Below are positions 16,784 to 25,682 of a stretch of DNA of 64,000 nt, piece by piece. The position numbers were made by a program, and so were the translations under genes. Under the pieces are notes generated by a model. That model had not been told where the DNA came from and did no database searches. It was given only the letters and a program-made list of their open reading frames with translations. How positions within the stretch are numbered: position 1 is the first letter of the stretch; every line of letters starts with the position of its first letter. Source of the DNA: Neobacillus piezotolerans (GTDB lineage: Bacteria > Bacillota > Bacilli > Bacillales > Cytobacillaceae); contig NZ_QNQT01000005.1 in assembly GCF_003362805.1 (NCBI RefSeq), forward strand, positions 205,701-269,700, in the 5' to 3' direction.

Positions 16784-19381
16784 ATGGATGAAATAAAAGC
16801 GGCCCACTCAGGGGCAGTCACGAATACGAAACGCAAAATCTTGGAAGACATTTCAAAATATATGGAGACGCTGGACGACATTCCTTCCTTCGAAGCCTAT
16901 TTAGCGGACAGGATTCAGTATATTGAACAACTTTGGCTGAATGTCTGGCTGAACAAGGCGACAAACGGCGTTTCGAAAATCGGGAAAAAGGAGTTCCTTG
17001 AACGAAATGGATTTGAAACGGAAGGGGTCGATCGAAAATTAATCAACAGCTTGTTCAGGAATGAAATGAGGGAATTTTGCCCTTTTAGCACGGCTGAATG
17101 GCTCCGTGGGGAAGTTGAAGTGAATCCCGGTTTATGGGAGGAATTATATAAAGAAGCAAGGGAGCGTCTTAAAAAGCGGAAGGAAGCAGAAAAGAGAATC
17201 GAAAATAGGGCCGCTCTCCTCCGTACGATGAGCGATGATGCCGAACGGATTCTTGTTGAGGGAGAATGGCTGCTTTACCTTGTTGCAAGGCATAGAGCCG
17301 CCCTCAAACTGGAATCGGACATAAACACGCGAATCCGTTATAAGAAAGTTGACCCGCTAGCCCTGGAGGAAAAGCTTATTGCCCAAGGTAGTTTCAACCC
17401 AAACGATTTCCTGAGAGCTGGAGATTTTTTCGAAGAATTAACCGGCGAAATCCACAAAACCTTTTACCGGGGCAGGATGTTTTATGAATATGAAACATAT
17501 TACTTTGAATATGAACGGGCTCTCGGCGGCATAGTCCTTGAATATGCCACTCGGCTAGTCTCGGAAAAACTCCCGGAAGGTGCTTATAAAGAGTATCTAT
17601 CGCTTGAAATGGATGAAGGCGATGAAAATAATCTCGCTCTTCTCGTTTCAGGGATGGCGGAGGAACTCTCCGATGATTTCCTGGAACGGATTTCCGAAGA
17701 ATATCTAGAGGATTTGCTGAGGCTCGCGCCTATTCCCTTTAATGAGGAAACACATAAAGAGATGTATGAATCCGATATGGCCAAGGCCGAAGAACGGCTT
17801 ATACGGGAAAAGGCGGAAGCTGAACGAAAGGCAGAGGAAGAGCGGCGGATGCTTGAGGAAGTATTCGGTAGTGAATACAGGCCTACAGCTGAAAGGAATG
17901 TAAAATACGTCCTTCATATCGGAGAAACGAATACCGGTAAAACACATCAAGCCCTAGAAGCCATGAAAAGCGCTGAAAGCGGGATTTATCTTGCCCCGCT
18001 AAGGCTTTTGGCGCTTGAGGTATATGACAGGCTCAATTCCGACGGGGTCCCGTGCTCACTTAAAACTGGTGAGGAAGAAAAAGTCGAGCCAAGTGCTGCC
18101 CATATTTCCTGCACGGTCGAAATGTTCCATGAAAAGGATTATTATGAAGTCGCTGTCATTGACGAAGCCCAAATGGTCGCGGACAGGGACCGTGGTTTTT
18201 CATGGTATAAAGCGATTACAAAGGCGAATGCGAAAGAGGTCCATATTATTGGCAGCATCAATATTAAAAATATGGTTGTTAAACTTCTTGGCAACGCGGA
18301 ATACGAGCTAAGGGAATATAGGAGGGATTTGCCTCTGCAAGTGGAAGACCAGGAATTTTCCCTGAAAAAAGCGAGGAAAGGCGACGCGCTAGTGTGCTTC
18401 TCCAGGAAACAGGTCCTGGCTACAGCTGCAATACTCCAGGCTAACGGCCACAAAGTCAGCATGATTTACGGCAGCATGCCGCCGGAAACAAGAAAAAAGC
18501 AAATGCAGCTTTTTATTTCGGGCCAGACCGAGATTGTCGTCTCAACAGATGCGATTGGGATGGGGCTGAACCTTCCTATCAGAAGAATTGTGTTTCTCGA
18601 AAATGAAAAATTCGATGGTACCGCGAGGCGGAGGCTGACTTCCCAGGAAATTAAGCAAATCGCTGGTAGGGCAGGGAGAAAAGGAATTTACAATATTGGC
18701 AGGGTCGCGTTCGTATCGGATATCCAGAGGATGAAACGCGTCCTTGAAGGAGAAGATCTGCCGGTAAAGGTTTTCGCAATCGCACCTACTAGCGCGGTTT
18801 TTGAACGCTTCCAAAAATACAGCCGGAGCCTCGGGGAATTTTTCGAGCTATGGGAAAAATTCGAAAGCCCGCCAGGAACAAAAAAGGCCGAACTCACGGA
18901 AGAGCGGAACAGGTATGAACTGATCGAAGGGACAATGATTGAACGGCGATTCCCGATGATGGAACTGTATGGTTTCTTGCATCTGCCCTTCTCGGCAAAA
19001 GAGCCGCAACTGACAGAGCAATGGCTGGGAACGATGGCCGCCATCGCCGAGGGAAGGGAGCTCCCGGAGCCGGAAATCAAAAAACGCAGCCTTGAAGAAA
19101 TGGAATTGACGTACAAGGCGATCGGCCTCCATCTTCTGTTCCTGTATAAACTAGGAAAGAGGACGGAAGCGATATATTGGGAGCGGGTCCGTGAACAGGT
19201 AAGCGATAGTGTCCATGAGGAATTAAAGGATGTCACAAAAAGCCAGGGTAAAAAATGCCGCAATTGCGGTAAAAGTTTGCCCCTTGATTTTGCCTACCCT
19301 ATTTGCGATCAATGCCATTCTGGCCAAAATAAGAGAAAAAACCATTCAAGGAGAGGCTGGAGGCAAAAGAGAAAATTTTGA
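16784..19381 (+). CDS. SUV3-like superfamily 2 RNA/DNA helicase with C-terminal zinc ribbon
   Basis: The 865-residue protein has a long helical N-terminal region (about 1-370), then a helicase core with Walker A GETNTGKT (about 380-387), a DEAQ box in AVIDEAQM (about 459), and the motif V/VI segment STDAIGMGLNLP...QIAGRAGRKG. The region after the core resembles the C-terminal domain of mitochondrial SUV3, the RNA degradosome helicase. The last 45 residues carry a four-cysteine zinc ribbon (CRNC...CDQC) and a basic tail. The start at 16784 is favoured by AAAGGAG seven bases upstream; ATG codons at 16766 and 16781 are also in frame. The bacterial role is not established; RNA decay or R-loop work is inferred. 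Confidence 0.82.
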   Translation: MDEIKAAHSGAVTNTKRKILEDISKYMETLDDIPSFEAYLADRIQYIEQLWLNVWLNKATNGVSKIGKKEFLERNGFETEGVDRKLINSLFRNEMREFCPFSTAEWLRGEVEVNPGLWEELYKEARERLKKRKEAEKRIENRAALLRTMSDDAERILVEGEWLLYLVARHRAALKLESDINTRIRYKKVDPLALEEKLIAQGSFNPNDFLRAGDFFEELTGEIHKTFYRGRMFYEYETYYFEYERALGGIVLEYATRLVSEKLPEGAYKEYLSLEMDEGDENNLALLVSGMAEELSDDFLERISEEYLEDLLRLAPIPFNEETHKEMYESDMAKAEERLIREKAEAERKAEEERRMLEEVFGSEYRPTAERNVKYVLHIGETNTGKTHQALEAMKSAESGIYLAPLRLLALEVYDRLNSDGVPCSLKTGEEEKVEPSAAHISCTVEMFHEKDYYEVAVIDEAQMVADRDRGFSWYKAITKANAKEVHIIGSINIKNMVVKLLGNAEYELREYRRDLPLQVEDQEFSLKKARKGDALVCFSRKQVLATAAILQANGHKVSMIYGSMPPETRKKQMQLFISGQTEIVVSTDAIGMGLNLPIRRIVFLENEKFDGTARRRLTSQEIKQIAGRAGRKGIYNIGRVAFVSDIQRMKRVLEGEDLPVKVFAIAPTSAVFERFQKYSRSLGEFFELWEKFESPPGTKKAELTEERNRYELIEGTMIERRFPMMELYGFLHLPFSAKEPQLTEQWLGTMAAIAEGRELPEPEIKKRSLEEMELTYKAIGLHLLFLYKLGKRTEAIYWERVREQVSDSVHEELKDVTKSQGKKCRNCGKSLPLDFAYPICDQCHSGQNKRKNHSRRGWRQKRKF

Positions 19382-19399
19382 CAAACTTGGGCGAAAAGA

Positions 19400-19439
19400 C
19401 GAACTTATGTTCGTAATTTATGGGCGGATGTGATATAAT
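19400..19439 (+). promoter_or_regulatory. LexA (SOS) operator and extended -10 promoter of the toxin gene
   Basis: CGAACTTATGTTCG at 19400-19413 is a perfect CGAAC-N4-GTTCG Bacillus LexA box. TATAAT at 19434-19439 is preceded by TG (extended -10), and the operator covers the -35 area, so LexA binding would block RNA polymerase. The next gene downstream is the small holin-like toxin at 19504. Confidence 0.75.
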
Positions 19440-19503
19440 TTAACTAATCGGCGGTTCTTTGAGGGTGGGCCTGAACACTCCCCGCGAAAGGGGGTGACGC
19501 CTA

Positions 19504-19587
19504 ATGACAGTTTTCCAGGGCCTGATGCTCGCGATTTCCTTTGCAAGCCTTATCGTAGCCGTACTGTCGGTGAACCAAAAAAAATAA
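19504..19587 (+). CDS. Holin-like type I toxin peptide (TxpA/BsrG-like)
   Basis: The 27-residue peptide begins MTVFQGLMLAISFASL, continues as one hydrophobic helix and ends in a short polar/basic tail (NQKK). This is the pattern of the putative holin-like toxin family related to TxpA, BsrG and Fst, which insert in the membrane. AAAGGGGGTG lies seven bases before the ATG. Downstream are two hairpins, as in type I loci where an antisense RNA overlaps the toxin 3' end, but I could not identify the antitoxin promoter. The SOS box upstream suggests induction by DNA damage. Confidence 0.75.
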   Translation: MTVFQGLMLAISFASLIVAVLSVNQKK

Positions 19588-19625
19588 CCCACCCTTGAGC
19601 CGGCAAGCATAATGGGCGGGTTTTC
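19586..19625. terminator. Hairpin after the toxin, possibly bidirectional
   Basis: AACCCACCC pairs with GGGCGGGTT (one mismatch) around a 19-base loop and runs into TTTTCG. On the minus strand the stem is followed by the A-rich toxin 3' end read as a T-run, so it could also end an antisense RNA. Confidence 0.6.
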
Positions 19626-19662
19626 GCTTTATTCCCGATTCCACTTCCGGGAACCATCGATT

Positions 19663-19703
19663 AAGGGCCAGTGCATGCTGCAACATGCATTGGCCTTTTT
19701 TTA
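19663..19703 (+). terminator. Second strong terminator of the toxin locus
   Basis: GGCCAGTGCATG pairs with CATGCATTGGCC (one G-U) and is followed by seven T residues. Confidence 0.8.
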
Positions 19704-19721
19704 ATACAAAGAATAATAAAA

Positions 19722-19763
19722 TTTGTCCAGCTCCGGCGCTAAACGTGCGCTTGCGCTTTTCTA
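19722..19763. repeat. Shortened copy of the GCGCCTAG-type repeat
   Basis: GTCCAGCTCCGGCGCTAAAC joins directly to a GCGCTTGCGCTTTTC end, so the two ends of the interspersed repeat remain with the middle deleted. Confidence 0.55.
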
Positions 19764-20175
19764 ATCATTTAATTCATTATACCCGAAAAAAGGGAAAAAG
19801 AAAATAGCAGAGCACTTTTTGGGCGAAATCCCTCTATATCATCCTATTTTATGGGAAGTGGAACCCGTTCCTTCAGCGGTCCGCAATCCAAATGTTCCCC
19901 GCCAATCTTTTTCAAATCGTTTTCCTTTCTTTACGTATCGTTTTCCGTTAAAAATGGTATATGGGAATAAATACAATCTTTGGCAGTGTGTGTTCTAAGG
20001 TTTATATAACTGTGGTCATCACGAGAGTGCGCACCGCGCTTGTCCACCACTTTGCAATGATTCATCTTTTTTAAAAAGGTTTTTGCCAAACAGGCGTCGA
20101 AACCAAATTATAGCATGTTTATGAAGGTGTTTTTTTGGAAACTAGAATATTACTGAAGACAGGCAGGTGAATAGG
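19764..20175 (+). other. Intergenic region before the glycogen operon
   Basis: No ORF or RNA gene is convincing here. It holds the candidate glg promoter at 19980-20008 and a leader of roughly 160 bases before glgB. I looked for a sigma-E type promoter, since the Bacillus subtilis glg operon is sigma-E dependent, and found no convincing pair of boxes. Confidence 0.5.
19980..20008 (+). promoter_or_regulatory. Candidate sigma-A promoter of the glg operon
   Basis: TTGGCA (19980-19985) and TATATA (20003-20008) are separated by exactly 17 bases. This is the best promoter-like pair upstream of glgB. Confidence 0.5.
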
Positions 20176-22134
20176 ATGGTCAATCATCCAACTGAGTTTC
20201 AGCTACATTTGTTTCATGAGGGGGCGCTCTTTAAAAGCCATGATTTGTTCGGCGCCCATGTCATAAACGATGGCGGGACGCTCTATACCCGTTTCTGCGT
20301 CTGGGCTCCACATGCCTCCGAGGTAAGGCTCGCAGGCGATTTCAATGGCTGGAATGGCGAAGGCTTTCCATTCGAGAAAGTAAACAAGGAAGGGGTATGG
20401 ATATTTTACGCGGATGGGGATATGACCGGTTCGCTTTACAAATATGAAATTATCACCTCTTCCGGCGAAAAAAAGCTAAAGGCCGACCCTTATGCTTTTT
20501 TTTCGGAGCTGAGGCCCAATACGGCTTCCGTCGTACAGCCGCTCAGCGGGTATAAATGGAATGATAAAGCCTGGATGAGGAAACGCGCAAAAAAAGTTCC
20601 TGTTGAAGAACCCGCAGCGATTTACGAGGTCCATCTTGGTTCTTGGAAAAAGGCTGAAGATGGTTCCTTTCTTACCTACCGGCAAGCGGCGGATGAATTG
20701 GTTCCGTATGTGCTCGAAAACGGCTATACACATATTGAACTCCTGCCAATGACCGAACATCCGCTTGACGCTTCATGGGGCTACCAGTCAACCGGGTACT
20801 TTTCCGTAACGAGCAGATATGGAACGCCGCATGATTTTATGTACCTCGTCGATCAATGCCACCAAAACGGGATAGGCGTTATCCTTGATTGGGTACCCGG
20901 CCACTTTTGCAAGGACGCGCATGGGCTTTACTGTTTCGACGGCGGGTATGCCTATGAATACAAGACGGAAAAGGACCGGGAAAACCTTGTTTGGGGTACA
21001 GCAAATTTCGACCTCACGCAAACGGAAGTACTCAGTTTCCTGGTTTCGAGCGCGATTTTCTGGCTTGAGACGTACCACATTGACGGATTCAGGGTTGACG
21101 CCGTCGCGAATATCATCTACTGGCCAAATTCCGAAAAAGAAGTCAACCCACACGGACTTGCCTTCTTGAAAAAGCTTAATTCGGCAGTCGCGGCTTTTTG
21201 CCCGAATATCCTTATGATTGCCGAAGATTCGACGGATTGGCCGAATGTCACGAAGGCGCCCGCCGACGGGGGATTGGGATTTACATACAAATGGAATATG
21301 GGCTGGATGAACGATATCCTGAAATACATGGAGACCGACCCAAACCAGAGGCGGCACCACCATAACAAAGTGACCTTTTCACTGATGTACGCTTTTTCCG
21401 AAAATTTTGTGCTTCCGTTCTCTCATGATGAGGTTGTTCACGGGAAAAAATCCCTTCTGGATAAGATGCCAGGTGATTATTGGCAGAAATTTGCCCAGCT
21501 AAGGCTTCTCCTTGGCTACCAGATTGGGCATCCCGGAAAAAAGCTGACATTTATGGGTACTGAACTTGGCCAGTTTTCCGAGTGGAAGGATAAGGAACAA
21601 GTCGACTGGCATCTTGGTGAGTATGATATGCATGCGAAGCTGAATCTTTTCGTTAAGGAACTGAACAAGCTTTATAAAAAATCGAAGCCGCTTTTTCAGC
21701 TGGATTCGTCCCCGGAGGGCTTTGAGTGGATTGATCCAAACAACCATCACCAGTCCGTTTTTTCTTTTATCCGGAGAGGGTTCAATGAGGAGGAGCTCCT
21801 TGTCATTGTATGCAATTTCACATGGCAGGCGTACAGCGGTTACCGTATTGGCGTCCCGGCGCCAGAAAGGTACAGGGAGATCCTCAACAGCGATGCGAGG
21901 GAATTTGGCGGTTCGGGTGTAATCAACAAAAAGACGATCACCGCTGAAAAAGAGCCGTTCCATGGCAAACCATTTTCCATTCAGATGAACATTCCGCCGT
22001 ACGGCATATCTATTTTAAGGCCAGTGAAAAAAAGAAAGGGGATTAACGCCAATGCAAAAGAAGAAAATGGTAGCGATGCTTCTCGCGGGAGGCCAGGGGA
22101 GCAGGCTAAATTCATTGACAAAAGAACTGGCTAA
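20176..22134 (+). CDS. glgB: 1,4-alpha-glucan branching enzyme
   Basis: The 652-residue GH13 enzyme makes alpha-1,6 branches in glycogen. An N-terminal CBM48 (about 20-110) precedes the catalytic barrel with nucleophile Asp in FRVDAV (about 308) and acid/base Glu in MIAEDS (about 350); the conserved [12 protein letters not shown] is also present. The ATG at 20176 has AGGTGA six bases upstream. The C-terminus runs 83 bases into glgC with about 27 low-complexity polar residues, so it looks like an extension made by loss of the original stop. Confidence 0.94.
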   Translation: MVNHPTEFQLHLFHEGALFKSHDLFGAHVINDGGTLYTRFCVWAPHASEVRLAGDFNGWNGEGFPFEKVNKEGVWIFYADGDMTGSLYKYEIITSSGEKKLKADPYAFFSELRPNTASVVQPLSGYKWNDKAWMRKRAKKVPVEEPAAIYEVHLGSWKKAEDGSFLTYRQAADELVPYVLENGYTHIELLPMTEHPLDASWGYQSTGYFSVTSRYGTPHDFMYLVDQCHQNGIGVILDWVPGHFCKDAHGLYCFDGGYAYEYKTEKDRENLVWGTANFDLTQTEVLSFLVSSAIFWLETYHIDGFRVDAVANIIYWPNSEKEVNPHGLAFLKKLNSAVAAFCPNILMIAEDSTDWPNVTKAPADGGLGFTYKWNMGWMNDILKYMETDPNQRRHHHNKVTFSLMYAFSENFVLPFSHDEVVHGKKSLLDKMPGDYWQKFAQLRLLLGYQIGHPGKKLTFMGTELGQFSEWKDKEQVDWHLGEYDMHAKLNLFVKELNKLYKKSKPLFQLDSSPEGFEWIDPNNHHQSVFSFIRRGFNEEELLVIVCNFTWQAYSGYRIGVPAPERYREILNSDAREFGGSGVINKKTITAEKEPFHGKPFSIQMNIPPYGISILRPVKKRKGINANAKEENGSDASRGRPGEQAKFIDKRTG

Positions 22135-23194
22135 GCCGGGAGTGCCTTTTGGCGGCAAATACAGGATTATCGATTTCCCCTTGAGCAACTGCACGAATTC
22201 GGGAGTGTATACGGTCGGTGTGCTGACACAGTACCAGCCGCTTGTCCTGAACAGCTATATAGGGATCGGAAGCGCTTGGGACCTTGACAGGATGGAAGGC
22301 GGCGTAACTGTGCTGCCCCCTTACAGCGTTTCTTCCGAGGTGAAGTGGTATGACGGGACGGCAAGCGCGATTTTTCAAAATCTAACTTATTTGCGGCAAT
22401 ATGATCCTGAATATGTACTTATTTTATCAGGCGACCATATTTATAAAATGAATTATGAAAAGATGCTCGACCACCACATTGAAAACGGGGCGGATGTAAC
22501 CATTTCCGTCATTGAAGTCCCTTGGGATGAAGCGGGCCGGTTCGGTATCATGAATACGGATGAGGAACTGAGAATCATAGAGTTCGACGAAAAGCCGAAA
22601 AACCCGAAAAGCAATCTAGCATCGATGGGAATTTATATTTTTAATTGGAAGCTGCTTGAGGACTGCCTGATAAGGGACGATATGAATCCCGAATCCACCC
22701 ATGATTTCGGGAAGGACATCATCCCGCTTCTGCTGGAAGAAAACAGGAAACTGGTTGCTTACCCGTTCAAAGGCTATTGGAAGGATGTCGGAACGGTCCA
22801 AAGCTTGTGGGAAGCGAACATGGATTTGCTGGATGAGAGCTCGGAACTTGACCTGTTTGACCAGTCGTGGAGGATTTATTCGGTTAACCCGAACCAGCCT
22901 CCGCAGTATATTTGCCCCGATGCGACACTGACGGAGTCACTTGTGAACGAGGGCTGTGTCATTGAAGGCAATGTGGAAAGGACCGTCGTCTTCCAGGGGG
23001 TGTCAATCAAAAAAGGTGCTGCCATCAGGGAATCAGTCATAATGCCGGATGCCGTTATCGGCCAAAATTGCATTATTGAGCGGGCCATTGTATCGCCTGG
23101 TATCACCGTTCCTGACGGCGGCGTCATAAAAGGGAGCGACGGAGAGGTCTTACTGGTCTCCGAAGATACAATTGATCAGCTTTTGTCCAAATAA
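22052..23194 (+). CDS. glgC: Glucose-1-phosphate adenylyltransferase, catalytic subunit
   Basis: This 380-residue enzyme makes ADP-glucose from ATP and glucose-1-phosphate, the first step of glycogen synthesis. It shows [14 protein letters not shown] (nucleotide-binding loop), [15 protein letters not shown], and a C-terminal left-handed beta-helix of hexapeptide repeats. Its start, with AAAGGGG about ten bases upstream, lies inside the 3' end of glgB in another frame. Confidence 0.94.
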   Translation: MQKKKMVAMLLAGGQGSRLNSLTKELAKPGVPFGGKYRIIDFPLSNCTNSGVYTVGVLTQYQPLVLNSYIGIGSAWDLDRMEGGVTVLPPYSVSSEVKWYDGTASAIFQNLTYLRQYDPEYVLILSGDHIYKMNYEKMLDHHIENGADVTISVIEVPWDEAGRFGIMNTDEELRIIEFDEKPKNPKSNLASMGIYIFNWKLLEDCLIRDDMNPESTHDFGKDIIPLLLEENRKLVAYPFKGYWKDVGTVQSLWEANMDLLDESSELDLFDQSWRIYSVNPNQPPQYICPDATLTESLVNEGCVIEGNVERTVVFQGVSIKKGAAIRESVIMPDAVIGQNCIIERAIVSPGITVPDGGVIKGSDGEVLLVSEDTIDQLLSK

Positions 23195-23215
23195 TCCTGT
23201 TGGGAGGGGCAACAA

Positions 23216-24241
23216 TTGAAAAAAGATATGCTGGGTATCATTGATGCTACAACATTCCATAAAGACCTCGATGAACTGACCATACATCGCTCGGTTGCGG
23301 CGATTCCTTTTGGGGGAAGGTACCGCCTGATTGATTTCATCCTCTCGAATATGGTGAATTCCGGAATCCAGAGCGTGGGGATCTTTTCAAAGTACCAATA
23401 CCGCTCGCTAATGGACCACCTTGGGTCGGGAAGGAATTGGGATTTAAACAGGAAGAGGGACGGACTGTTCTTTTTTCCATCCACAAGCTTTGACAAGCCG
23501 GTTACAGGCATCGGCCCGCTTGAGGACTTTGCCGGGAACATCGATTTCTTTACACGGAGTAGGCAGCCGTTCGCTCTCATCGCGAATGCCTACACAGTAT
23601 TCAATATTGATTTTTGCCCCATCCTTGATGAACATATTTACTCTGGCAGGGATATTACCGAAGTCATGAAAGACGGGGCTTCACTCGGAATCTATTTGAT
23701 GAGAAAAGAGCTTCTCCTTGAGATTATTGAAGGGCGTGAACAGACCGGCTATTTGACTATCAGGGACGCGGCAACAGATCTGAACAGCCCTTATACGGTC
23801 CATTACCACCATTATGAAGGATTTGCCATCCAGGTCAATTCGATAGGGAATTATTTTGAAGCCAGCAGGAATCTCCTTAATCCAGATATTTGGAACAAGC
23901 TGTTCACTAAGGAAAGGCCCATCCTTACCAAAGTCAAGGATGAACCTCCAGCGCGCTATTCCTCATCCTCAACAGTCAGGAACTCGATGATTGCGAATGG
24001 CTGCAATATTCAGGGCGCAGTCGAAAACAGTATTATTGCCCGCGGCGTGACGATCGGCAAAGGGGCCGTGGTCAAAAACTGCATTATTATGCAGAAGTCC
24101 AGGATTGGTGAAAACAGCGTTCTGGAACACATTATTTTGGACAAGGACGTAACGATTGAAAACGGCACAGAGTTAATAGCATCACGAAAGGACCCTGCAG
24201 TGATACGGAAGGGCAGGACCCAGGGAGCGTGGAAAAACTAG
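23216..24241 (+). CDS. glgD: GlgD, regulatory partner of ADP-glucose pyrophosphorylase
   Basis: The 341-residue protein is a GlgC paralogue ([23 protein letters not shown]) but lacks the GGxGxRL nucleotide loop at its N-terminus, which begins at a TTG after GGGAGGGGC. In other Firmicutes GlgD pairs with GlgC and raises its activity. It keeps the C-terminal hexapeptide beta-helix. The stop codon overlaps the glgA start. Confidence 0.9.
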   Translation: MKKDMLGIIDATTFHKDLDELTIHRSVAAIPFGGRYRLIDFILSNMVNSGIQSVGIFSKYQYRSLMDHLGSGRNWDLNRKRDGLFFFPSTSFDKPVTGIGPLEDFAGNIDFFTRSRQPFALIANAYTVFNIDFCPILDEHIYSGRDITEVMKDGASLGIYLMRKELLLEIIEGREQTGYLTIRDAATDLNSPYTVHYHHYEGFAIQVNSIGNYFEASRNLLNPDIWNKLFTKERPILTKVKDEPPARYSSSSTVRNSMIANGCNIQGAVENSIIARGVTIGKGAVVKNCIIMQKSRIGENSVLEHIILDKDVTIENGTELIASRKDPAVIRKGRTQGAWKN

Positions 24242-25677
24242 TGAGAATTCTTTTTGCAGTATCGGAATGTGTTCCATTCATAAAGTCTGGTGGCCTTGCG
24301 GATGTTGCGGGAGCACTCCCAAAGGAATTAAAGAAACTTGGCTTCGATGTCAGAGTCATTCTCCCGAAATATGCCTTGATCAGGGAAGAATACAAAAGGA
24401 AGATGGAGAGAAAAGCCGAATTCACCGTCCAGCTTGGGTGGAGGAACCAATATTGCGGCATCGAAGAACTGGAGCTTGACGGAATTACCCATTATTTTAT
24501 CGATAACCAATACTATTTTTTCAGAAGCCAAATGTATGGGGATTACGATGACGGTGAGAAATTTTCCTTCTTTAACAGGGCCGTGCTTGAAAGTATCGGC
24601 CATATCGGTTTTTTCCCCGATATAATCCATTGCCATGACTGGCACTCCGGCATGGTTCCATTCCTATTACGGGAGCAGTACCGGCACCGGGAAGGATATG
24701 AAGATATCAGGACCGTGTTTACCATCCATAATCTCCAGTTCCAGGGGGTTTTTCCAAAAGAGGTTATGAATGACTTGCTTGGCCTCGATGACAGGTATTT
24801 CAATCCGGGTCAGCTTGAATACTACGGAAATATTAATTTTATGAAAGCTGGCCTTGTCGCTTCGGATAAAATTACAACTGTGAGCCCTACATACCGGGAG
24901 GAGATTAAAACCGCGTATTTCGGAGAGGGGTTAGATGGCGTTTTACGAATGAGAAGTACTGACCTTGAAGGTATCGTCAACGGGATTGACTACGAGTTGT
25001 ACAATCCGGAAAATGACCAGTGCCTTGCATCTCCGTTTTCCGTAGAGAATCGGGGCGCGAGGCCTGAAAATAAGAGTGCGCTCCAGGCCCAATTCGGTCT
25101 TCCTGAGGAAAGTGGAACTCCCCTTATCGCAATGGTAACACGGCTGACGAAGCAAAAAGGTCTTGAACTTGTTAGAGGGGTATTCCATGAAATTATGGCT
25201 ACAGGAGCCCAGTTGATTGTACTTGGGACAGGTGACCGTGAATTCGAATACTTTTTCAGCCAGATGAGCAGCCAGTATCCAAGCCAGTGCAAGGCTTTCA
25301 TCGGCTTTGATGAGACAAGCGCCCATAGGATATATGCTGGCGCGGACCTGTTCCTCATGCCGTCGAAATTCGAACCGTGCGGCCTTAGCCAGCTTATTGC
25401 AATGCGCTATGGCGCTGTTCCGATTGTCAGGGAAACCGGGGGATTAAACGATACGGTCAAGTCTTACAATGACGGGACAGGTGAAGGCAACGGGTTTACT
25501 TTCACAAATTTCAATGCGCATGACATGCTTTATACGATTGAGAGGGCTTTGTCCTTTTACAGGCGGAAGGAAGTGTGGAACAGCCTCACCCGCAAAGTAA
25601 TGGAACTGGATTTCAGCTGGACCCAGTCGGCCCTGAGGTATGAGCAGCTTTATGAAGAGCTTAAAAACAAGGGGTGA
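24241..25677 (+). CDS. glgA: Glycogen synthase (GT5)
   Basis: The roughly 478-residue enzyme transfers glucose from ADP-glucose to glycogen. It has the GT5 N-terminal [13 protein letters not shown] motif that binds ADP-glucose and the C-terminal [17 protein letters not shown] and TGGLNDTV motifs. I place the start at the GTG at 24241, overlapping the glgD stop; a GTG at 24229 is in frame but touches its possible ribosome site. It ends by overlapping the phosphorylase frame. Confidence 0.94.
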   Translation: MRILFAVSECVPFIKSGGLADVAGALPKELKKLGFDVRVILPKYALIREEYKRKMERKAEFTVQLGWRNQYCGIEELELDGITHYFIDNQYYFFRSQMYGDYDDGEKFSFFNRAVLESIGHIGFFPDIIHCHDWHSGMVPFLLREQYRHREGYEDIRTVFTIHNLQFQGVFPKEVMNDLLGLDDRYFNPGQLEYYGNINFMKAGLVASDKITTVSPTYREEIKTAYFGEGLDGVLRMRSTDLEGIVNGIDYELYNPENDQCLASPFSVENRGARPENKSALQAQFGLPEESGTPLIAMVTRLTKQKGLELVRGVFHEIMATGAQLIVLGTGDREFEYFFSQMSSQYPSQCKAFIGFDETSAHRIYAGADLFLMPSKFEPCGLSQLIAMRYGAVPIVRETGGLNDTVKSYNDGTGEGNGFTFTNFNAHDMLYTIERALSFYRRKEVWNSLTRKVMELDFSWTQSALRYEQLYEELKNKG

Positions 25678-25682
25678 TCTAC

